The notes under the pieces are model-generated. The model worked only from the letters and a program-made list of their open reading frames with translations, was not told the DNA's origin and made no database searches. Source: Aplectana chamaeleonis (Eukaryota > Nematoda > Chromadorea > Rhabditida > Cosmocercidae). From it: DNA of 64,000 nucleotides. The stretch spans positions 496,001 through 560,000 of the forward strand of contig JAPDOI010000186.1 of NCBI GenBank assembly GCA_029168955.1, written 5' to 3'. Position numbers and translations under genes: made by a program. This document shows positions 57,605 to 64,000 of this stretch, in pieces (within the stretch, counting starts at the first letter, position 1; each line of letters starts with the position of its first letter).

Positions 57605-57930
57605 CTGAGAGCGATTTGCTAGAAAAAGAATGCTTTTGAAGCAAACTTTCAATGACTGCTCACCACTTTGAATCTAATCATAATGATAAGGGCAGTATTA
57701 CGGTAGTCGCGAATCCGCTTTCATACAAAAAAAATATCATCCTTTTTTTTTAATGATCTAGAAAAGAAGAGAGATATTAGAGCATTCTCAATTATCTCAC
57801 TGAACATGATAATGGTTTTGGAAGACCAATAGAAACCTATAGATTGCTCAAACCCGTGGGTAAAAAGAACATGACAAATCTGCTGAATGCATCAATGTCA
57901 ACAAAAATTTTGGAAAATGTTCAATATAGG
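57605..57930 (+). pseudogene. Second Penelope-like fragment next to tRNA-Ala
   Basis: The damaged counterpart of 54820-55035, but it continues further. 57787-57900 reads ILNYLTEHDNGFGRP and KKNMTNLLNASMST, aligning with [12 protein letters not shown] and [14 protein letters not shown] of the intronic element. No RT follows. The tRNA copy begins about 50 bp downstream. Confidence 0.5.
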
Positions 57931-57978
57931 TATGTAAAACCACGGCCTGAGATCATTTATGAAAATGCAAAACTTACT

Positions 57979-58050
57979 GTTGGTATGGGGAATCGAACCC
58001 TCGACTTCTCGCATGCAAAGCGAGCGCTCTACCACTGAGCTATACCCCAC
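57979..58050 (-). pseudogene. tRNA-Ala (TGC) copy with damaged stems
   Basis: Same body and anticodon TGC as the intact gene at 55204. The 5' acceptor strand TGGGGTA faces TACCAAC, so the three outer pairs including G3:U70 are lost. The T stem GAGGG faces CCCCA with two mismatches. Probably a pseudogene within a duplicated segment. The D and anticodon arms remain perfect. Confidence 0.75.
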
Positions 58051-58384
58051 GTCCAGCGCTGCCGTCATCGGCAGTAACATCAGACAGCCCCCCAACACAG
58101 GGAATCGTGAGAAGACGATTGACCGCCAGTCACCTAACACTTTGATACAGTAGAGTTAACATGACATGCTATAGACACAAACATTTATCATATGAACTGC
58201 TCGGGTCAAATTTGCGAAAGAAAGAGCCGAGATGATTTTTTTTTGTCAAATGCTCTTTTCTCTGCGTATTCCCTTATCCTGTTTGAAATGATAAGAAAAT
58301 TGATTCAGTACACATTAATGAATAGGTTAAGAGTCGTTGAAAGAATTTCTTGAGCAGTACACCAAGATAGCAAAGATTTTATTC

Positions 58385-58420
58385 GGCTAACGTTTCGGCG
58401 CTCTCGCCTTCGTCGGAGCC
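58385..58420 (-). ncRNA. Hammerhead-ribozyme-like motif of Penelope type
   Basis: Minus strand: GGCT, then core CCGACGA, stem-loop GGCG-AGAG-CGCC, GAAACGTT, AGCC. This fits a minimal hammerhead: stem I GGCT/AGCC, stem II GGCG/CGCC, and a two-pair stem III in ACGT, with U as the cleavage-site base. The conserved CUGANGA is CCGACGA, so U4 is changed and activity is doubtful. Penelope-like elements are known to carry such short-stem-III hammerheads, and this one lies in the unit with Penelope-like debris. Confidence 0.45.
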
Positions 58421-59729
58421 TGGAAAGCAAAGCACATAAGGAAACTACGCGTCCAAGCACTATTTAGGATGCAGAATAGGTTAAGATCTTTAATGCTATT
58501 TTATGACCACACAATCAGAAATGGGAATTTACAGAGTAACGGTTACTTTTGTGAATTTATAAACTAATGAATCCATTAGAAAAAAAAAACCTGAGGTGAT
58601 CAAGAAACTTGTTGAAAAGACAATTTCTGTAAATATAGCACACCGAGTTTTTCATCATTGTTTTCTCTCCTTTCCTTTCTTTCATCAGCCTTTTTTTACC
58701 TAATTTCCGTCTAGAAGACCGCTCTAACATCTTCATTCTTACTTCTATAAAACTCTGGAAACAGGTTTTTAAATGTGATGATTTGTCTAAAGGTCACAAA
58801 ATGAAGCGCCTTGGCAATGTTTTATACTCCTATAAGGTACGACGAACACTCTGTAACAGGTTAGTGCACCATATCTGTCCCTAATAAAGCTACTAATAAT
58901 CGAATATTAAATCAAGAATTCTTTTTTCGGTTTCTTGAATGCTTGGTTCAATTGAAATATCAAATTAATCGGTACTCCGATTATTCGATCTAGTCGGATA
59001 TCTTATTGTTTATTTTTTTCAACTAACGGGTTTTTTCCGAAAAATAAAATATTCGATTGTTCAGCAGATCTGAGATGACGACATTCCAATGTACGATTCA
59101 GTAAGGGAATGGAAAGGGGTCTGTTTTTGAAATATTCGATCTATTCAGAGAAAAAGGACGAGATGTTCTATTTTCCGAATACTTGGGCAATACAAGGATG
59201 CGATATTTGAATACTAGGTGACAGTTCCTCAATCGTTTTAGAACAATGTGAGTTAAATGGATTTAAATGGGATTTGAAAATAGCTCTCGTTTTTTGAACA
59301 TTTGATTCGTAAAGAATCATTAAGCTTTCCAAGTTCTTTTTAGACAAATAATTTTGAGTACTGATCGATAATTAACGGTAAAAAAGAATAAAAATTATAA
59401 TTCAGGTATTCCATTAGTCCCGCAAGACAAAATAATCGACTTACCGATCACTCGTTCATTAATTCAGAATATTGGATGAGCAAGGATGTTCAATTGTTTT
59501 CAGTATTAATAGAACATCTGATGAATCAGCGATTTTAAAATCTTCGTTTTTTAAATGTTCAATTAAATCGTGATTCTTGAATATTCACCTTCTCGAAATT
59601 TCTTTATTCGGAGAATGCAAGCGTTTAGTTTTTTAGTGTCCGATTTTTTCGCAAAAATTATCCGACATTTGAATAATCGACACCGAAAAATTGCACTTTC
59701 GACTTCCAATATCATCCAAATCTTCGACT

Positions 59730-59945
59730 CAACGCTTTCAAAGAAAAAAATTGAGATTAGAAGAAAACCAAGAGATCTAGACAAAAAGAGAGACATAGAG
59801 ACATTCCTGGTTATCTCACCTATCATGAGAGCGATTTTTGAAAATCAATTTAAATTTATAGATTATTCAAATCTATGGTAAAGAAGAACAGGAAAAATCT
59901 TTTCAACGCAGCATTATCGACACAATTTTTGAAAAATGTTTAACA
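59730..59945 (+). pseudogene. Third Penelope-like fragment
   Basis: RDIETFLVISPIMRAIF parallels the 57775 copy at the nucleotide level. It is interrupted by a TA-flanked MITE (59952-60230) and followed by a tRNA fragment. It is recognisable only through the other two copies. Confidence 0.45.
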
Positions 59946-59951
59946 TAAGTA

Positions 59952-60230
59952 CTGTGCTTATCTGAACCGAATTCCGGTCCGCAATCGCGTCTCGATACGC
60001 TTTGCAGCCGCACGCTCCCGATTCAGAAGAGCTTCCAGCGCCGCAGCCGCCGATCTGCTGACTCTAGGTGGGGTTTGGAAACCGGAAACTAAGAAAAATT
60101 GCAGAAAAATATATAAAAAAGCCATATCGAGTCGGCTTTGGCGCTGGAAACCCGGCTGACTCGAGCGCGTGCGGCTGCAAAACGTGTCGAGACGCAATTG
60201 CGGACCGGAATTTGGCCCAGATAAGCACAG
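59952..60230. mobile_element. TA-flanked MITE, CTGTGCTT family, copy 2
   Basis: 279 bp, ends CTGTGCTTATCTGAACC and GATAAGCACAG, flanked by TA, colinear with 48845-49116. It has inserted into the third tRNA/Penelope-like unit, so it postdates the triplication. Confidence 0.75.
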
Positions 60231-60277
60231 TATGAATTTCACAGACTGAAAGCATTTATGAAAACGCAAAAAATTTT

Positions 60278-60299
60278 GGAGGTATGGGGAATCGAACAT
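60278..60299 (-). pseudogene. tRNA-Ala 3' fragment
   Basis: GGAGGTATGGGGAATCGAAC on the plus strand is the complement of a tRNA-Ala 3' end, from the T loop to the acceptor. The sequence then jumps to ATGAAATGC, so the rest is deleted. This is the third copy in the triplicated segment. Confidence 0.75.
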
Positions 60300-60509
60300 G
60301 AAATGCTATAAAATTTAATCGCTACTATTTTGATAATTTACAGAGCAACGCATATTTTTGTGCATTTATTGAAACACTATTTTTTCAAAAAGGAAAAACA
60401 TCTGAGAAAATCAAAAAACTTGTTGAAGAATCAACGTTTCATCAATACGGTATCCTGATTTTTCAACTATTTCTCTCAAAAGACAACCGCCTTCTTCAAA
60501 AGACAACCG

Positions 60510-61300
60510 TGCGACGCACATTTGGGTCCCGCATGTGCGTCGGACGTTCCACACACTTTCTACGGCGTCCTGCGCACTCTCATTAGTGTCCCACGCATTT
60601 TCTGCGGCGTACGGCGCACTTCCACTTGGTCACCGCACAGTTTCTACGGCGTACTGCGCTCACCCATTTGGGTCCCGCACACTTTCTACGGCGTCCAACC
60701 ACTCTTATTCGGGTCCCACACACTTTCTACGGCGTCCTGCGCACTTCCACTTGGTCACCGCACAGTTTCTACGGCGTACTGCGCTCACCCATTTGGGTCC
60801 CGCACACTTTCTACGGCGTCCAACCACTCTTAATCGGGTCCCACACACTTTCTGCAGCGTACGGCGCACTCCCACTTGGGTCCCGCACACGTTCTACGGC
60901 GTCTTGCGCACTCCCACTTCGGTCCCGCACACTTTCTATGGCGTTCTGCGCACACCCATTCGGGTCCCGCACACTTTCCATGGCGTCCTGCGCACTCCCA
61001 CTTCGGTACCACACACTTTCTACGGCGTTCTGCGCACACCCATTTGGGTACCGTACACTTTCTACGGCGTTCTGCGCACAACCATTTGGGTCCCACACAC
61101 TTTCTACGGCGTTCTGCGCACAACCATTTGGGTCCCACGCACTTTCTACGGCGTTCTGCGCACAACCATTTGGGTCCCACATACTTTCTACGGTGTCCGG
61201 CGCACACCCACTTGGGTCCCGCACACTTTCTACGGCGTCCTGTGCACTCCCACTTCGGTCCCGCGCACTATCTACGGCGTTCTGCGGCGCATTTCTAAGT
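60510..61300. repeat. 42-bp minisatellite, TTTCTACGGCGTCC family, array 2
   Basis: About 19 units of 42 bp, for example TTTCTACGGCGTCCTGCGC then ACTCCCACTTGGGTCCCGC. Same family and same orientation as the array at 32420, 28 kb away. Open frames of up to 271 codons run through all frames and reflect the repeat only. Confidence 0.88.
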
Positions 61301-61567
61301 CACACCGTGCGGCGTTTCAAAAAAGTACTTCAGAGATCCCGCCATATTGATTGAAGCGTTGCCCCGTCTCAGGGAGCGTTAAATCCTGAGAAAAAGCCTA
61401 TCAGTAACGGTGTTTATTACATTTTTACGAATGAGTATAGTGGTTTATAATATCATGTTTACGTGTATTTGTCTTTCTTGACCCCCAATTTTGAGGTTCC
61501 GCAGAAATTGAGCTACGAACTTCAAAATTTGGCAGGAGCTAGGTGCAAACATCTCAGAAGTTTCGAA

Positions 61568-61722
61568 TCAAGTTACTTGCGAGATATCCGGCCAAAATCA
61601 AGTTACTTGTGGCTTATCTCATTTTTTTAAGTTACTTGCGGGTTTGCGACTCGCAAGTAACTTACACGGTCAAAAATATGATACTTGCGACTTCCGAATC
61701 TCGCAAGTAACTTGAATTTCCA
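61568..61722. repeat. Cluster of AAGTTACTTGCGA words in both orientations
   Basis: CAAGTTACTTG or its complement occurs six times in 155 bp, twice as a close inverted pair (GCGGGTTTGCGACTCGC between the two halves). The spacing is irregular, so this is not a simple tandem array. Confidence 0.6.
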
Positions 61723-62639
61723 AGCGAAACCTCGCATTTAACTTATAATTCCCCAGAAACTCAGCCGTGTATTTGGCTGCGTATGTGATGGTGTGCTATC
61801 GCGCTGAATACGCAGGCAAGTCGAGTCAAGACGGCGTCCGTGGCATGATCGATTTGTTTTTTTTTTCGATTTTTCATGAATTACTCCGCCCATGAAACAG
61901 TGCATTCCTGTATTGTTGTGCATTTTGTGCATTCCTGTCATGTTTACTTTTTTATTAGTGCGTTTGGTGGATATATCATTCACAGATTTGGAACTTTCCT
62001 TGTAGCAAACACTAAAGATCTACTTTCACTGCTCCGCGTTTTTCCAGACTTTTGATTCATTCTGTTTTCGGAATAGTTTCAAAAAAAATCTTATCGACGT
62101 ATCTAGCAGCCTTCTGTGGGTGGTAGTAAACCCCCTCTGAATCGGATCAAGGTGACCTGAAACGCCCGTCCGAAGAAATGAAGAGATGATCTGTAAGATC
62201 ATCTCAATGATATGATGAAACGTCATTCAGATGCCTTAAGTACCTTAGTCTTTCGAAAATCGATGAACGGAATTCAAATTCGTGTTCAGCATCCCAAGTA
62301 ACTCTCATATAGATGCTTTCAGATAAATCTGAGACTTTGATCAAACTACCGCATGTTCACCGTTACCTACCGCAATCTATTGGAAACGGATAAACGGACC
62401 TCAGGTCAGAGTTAACCATCCATAATAACTTCTAGAAAGTAGTATAGAGGCAAATTCGCCTCAGCGTTTTGAAAATCGTCAAAGATCACATTCTCAGATT
62501 CGGAAACACACTCATACAAGTAAACCTTATTAGAGATAGAGTGAAACTTGGGAAATGAATTTTTGAACATATTTGAAAGTCGAAATTGACTCGTTAAAGA
62601 TGAGAGGATTATATTCAGTCGGCACGGTTCGCATTGATA

Positions 62640-62760
62640 TTCTGCGTTCCTCATTGTGCGTTGGCGCAAACACGTCGCGTTTATGTTATAACATACGTGC
62701 ACGGAGTTTGCGCCAATGCGCAGTAAGGAGCACAAGATAGCAGTGAGATCCGTGCCGGCC
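62640..62760. mobile_element. Palindromic GCGCAA/TTGCGC element, copy 2 of 3
   Basis: CATTGTGCGTTGGCGCAAAC on the left arm and GTTTGCGCCAATGCGCAGT on the right, centred on TGTTATAACATA. Matches 37836-37990 closely. Confidence 0.6.
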
Positions 62761-62906
62761 GTATGTGTATAGTTGCGAAAACGTTCTGACCAATGTTCGC
62801 GAAAGGGGATAATTTAGGGCGGCAAGAGAGGGAGGGGTTCAGGTGTTCGAAATGATTTCGAAGAACTCTGGTACAGTACCAGTCAAAAGAATGCTTCCTT
62901 TTTCAG

Positions 62907-62999
62907 ACTTTCACTGATGAGCCGGTGTACACTTCACTGATCTCGCCACCCATGGAAACGTACGCCATGAATCCTTTGAAGACCCGTCCATTACTGGAG
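62907..62999 (+). CDS. Probable internal exon of a gene continuing off the window
   Basis: A TTTTTCAG acceptor precedes a 93-nt open segment, TFTDEPVYTSLISPP then METYAMNPLKTRPLLE, followed by a GTAAGG donor. Length, splice signals and composition fit a nematode exon. No upstream or downstream partner was recognised in the remaining kilobase, and the family is unknown. Confidence 0.4.
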
Positions 63000-63393
63000 G
63001 TAAGGAGCTGCCAGATTCCATTTCCTCGCAGTTTAAAATTTTCGTCTTACTTTTTATGTCGTGACAATATTGTAAACTGCTTCAACGGAAACAGGTTTTC
63101 GTTTGGAGCTAGTTCAAGGCGGTCGTTGCGGTAACTGCTGTACCCTTCGACGCGCGCCGTTACGCCATGAAAATCTGAACACGGCCTTCATACAGCTCGT
63201 CTTGAAACTGTGTAACCGCACTGAATAGCGACGTCGTTATTCCCGATTGCACCCTGAAAGCTGTTCCAAACAATCGCTCGCTCTTTTTCATACAAAAACA
63301 CTCGTTTCTGCGCATGTGCTTGATTTCAGAGCGAAACAGGATTTTGTAAAATACCTAATCAAATGCCTAAATCGTAACAAAACTATATGGCTA

Positions 63394-63546
63394 TCCTCTG
63401 TTTCCGAGTCAAATTCGATTCCGTTAATCGCGTGTGTCAATGCGTGTACGCTGCGCCTCCTTCTCCCCACACTTTCTCGCTGTGTCCGCCCTCGCTCCAC
63501 ATACGCGCGCGGAGGAACAGAGTAAATTTAGTTCGAAACCGAAGGA
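63394..63546. mobile_element. Short MITE, ATCCTCTG ends, copy 2
   Basis: Same length and layout as 36130-36282, with TCCTCTGTTTCCGAG at the left, GTACGCTGCGCCTCCTTCTC inside and GAAGGATA at the right. TA flanks both sides. Confidence 0.65.
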
Positions 63547-64000
63547 TAACTCACTAGAGAAGCTCCGTGCACATCTCTAATTTTTGCGTGCATTTAAGCT
63601 CATGGTAGGATCAAGCATTCTGTCTGACATGCTCCTGACCACGTCTCCGGTTTCCTCGTTGCTAAATCGACGCCAAGAGTTCATAAATGAGGCCTCCGCT
63701 TTGTGATTAAATTTGAGTCGTTTGTTAGGCCCCCGTCATAGTCGGCCGAAGGCCGCACTGCGCCGCCCTCTCCCGTTCCTAGTGGTCGGATGCGTTTACA
63801 TTTCTGCGAATTCAGTTAAGGAGCCCGTCATTAGCGTAGTTTGCACCTGCACTCAAACCTAATTTCGGCTGTTTGGGCATCGATTAGGCTGACGCACTCG
63901 AGCGCACTGTAGACGGTGCAGTCCGCTCGACCGGGACGACCACGTACGGGACAGGCGAGATCAGTTCGGATTCATCAGAGAAGGTTTTCCGACTTGAGTG
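63547..64000. other. Right window edge, no gene recognised
   Basis: Moderately GC-rich, with GTCGGCCGAAGGCCGCAC near 63740 and alternating short inverted words. No open frame with splice signals was seen. Confidence 0.4.

Larger units (their letters stand above)
54000..60500. repeat. Diverged triplication carrying tRNA-Ala and Penelope-like relics
   Basis: Three units, about 54000-55860, 56890-58770 and 58960-60500. They share the words CGTTTTAGAACAAT (54320, 57120 and 59238 regions), the Penelope-like fragment, the tRNA-Ala sequence and a TCAAGAAACTTGTTGAA-type tail. Divergence is strong, so the duplication is old. Unit 1 keeps an intact tRNA, unit 2 a damaged one and unit 3 a fragment. Between units 1 and 2 is a foldback MITE (55911-56361) and unremarkable AT-rich DNA. 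Confidence 0.7.

Noticed and set aside
60535..61354. Open frames of 271 and 242 codons on the plus strand and 125-137 on the minus strand
   Set aside because: They are translations of the 42-bp minisatellite. A period divisible by three with few stops opens several frames at once, and the peptides are pure repeats.

Overview
The window is nuclear DNA from a nematode, probably a rhabditid. The evidence is short spliced exons joined by 50-80 bp introns with GT...TTTCAG borders, an importin-beta gene whose exons join in phase, and a nuclear hormone receptor. Nothing prokaryotic is present. The species cannot be named from the sequence alone. Gene density is low. Most of the 64 kb is transposon-derived, and much of it is nested.

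Layout: (1) 1-6365 is repeat-rich. It holds a 59-bp inverted repeat at 1-59 and 3448-3506, a weak minus-strand gene fragment near 1.9-2.6 kb, and a hAT-like MITE at 5314-5617 with a perfect 8-bp target duplication. (2) 6366-28348 on the plus strand is the importin subunit beta-1 gene (imb-1), with 19 exons seen and only the short first exon missing. Four of its introns are swollen by transposons to 3.5, 1.8, 9.9 and 3.2 kb. They contain a non-LTR retrotransposon relic, long-TIR foldback elements, palindromic MITEs and, in the 9.9-kb intron, a decayed Penelope-like element. That element has its GIY-YIG endonuclease upstream of the reverse transcriptase, which is the permuted Naiad-type order. 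(3) 28349-41998 is a repeat field. A 5.2-kb element (29408-34568, target duplication CTCTAGAG) holds several satellite arrays and a second nested member of the same family (32761-33608, target duplication CTACTCAC). Further along are TA-flanked MITEs and an internally deleted mariner. (4) 52988-41999 on the minus strand is a nine-exon nuclear hormone receptor gene of 549 codons. Its DNA-binding domain is RAR/NR1-like and its ligand-binding domain ends before helix 12. (5) 54.0-60.5 kb is a diverged triplication. Each unit carries a tRNA-Ala(TGC) gene or remnant next to a Penelope-like relic, and a hammerhead-ribozyme-like motif lies in unit 2. (6) 60.5-61.3 kb is a 42-bp minisatellite of the same family as one at 32.4 kb. 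(7) 62907-62999 is one probable exon of a gene that continues beyond the window.

The two complete genes are unrelated in function (nuclear import, transcriptional regulation) and are not arranged as an operon. All gene models were built by eye from reading frame, splice sites and remembered family features. No database search was run.
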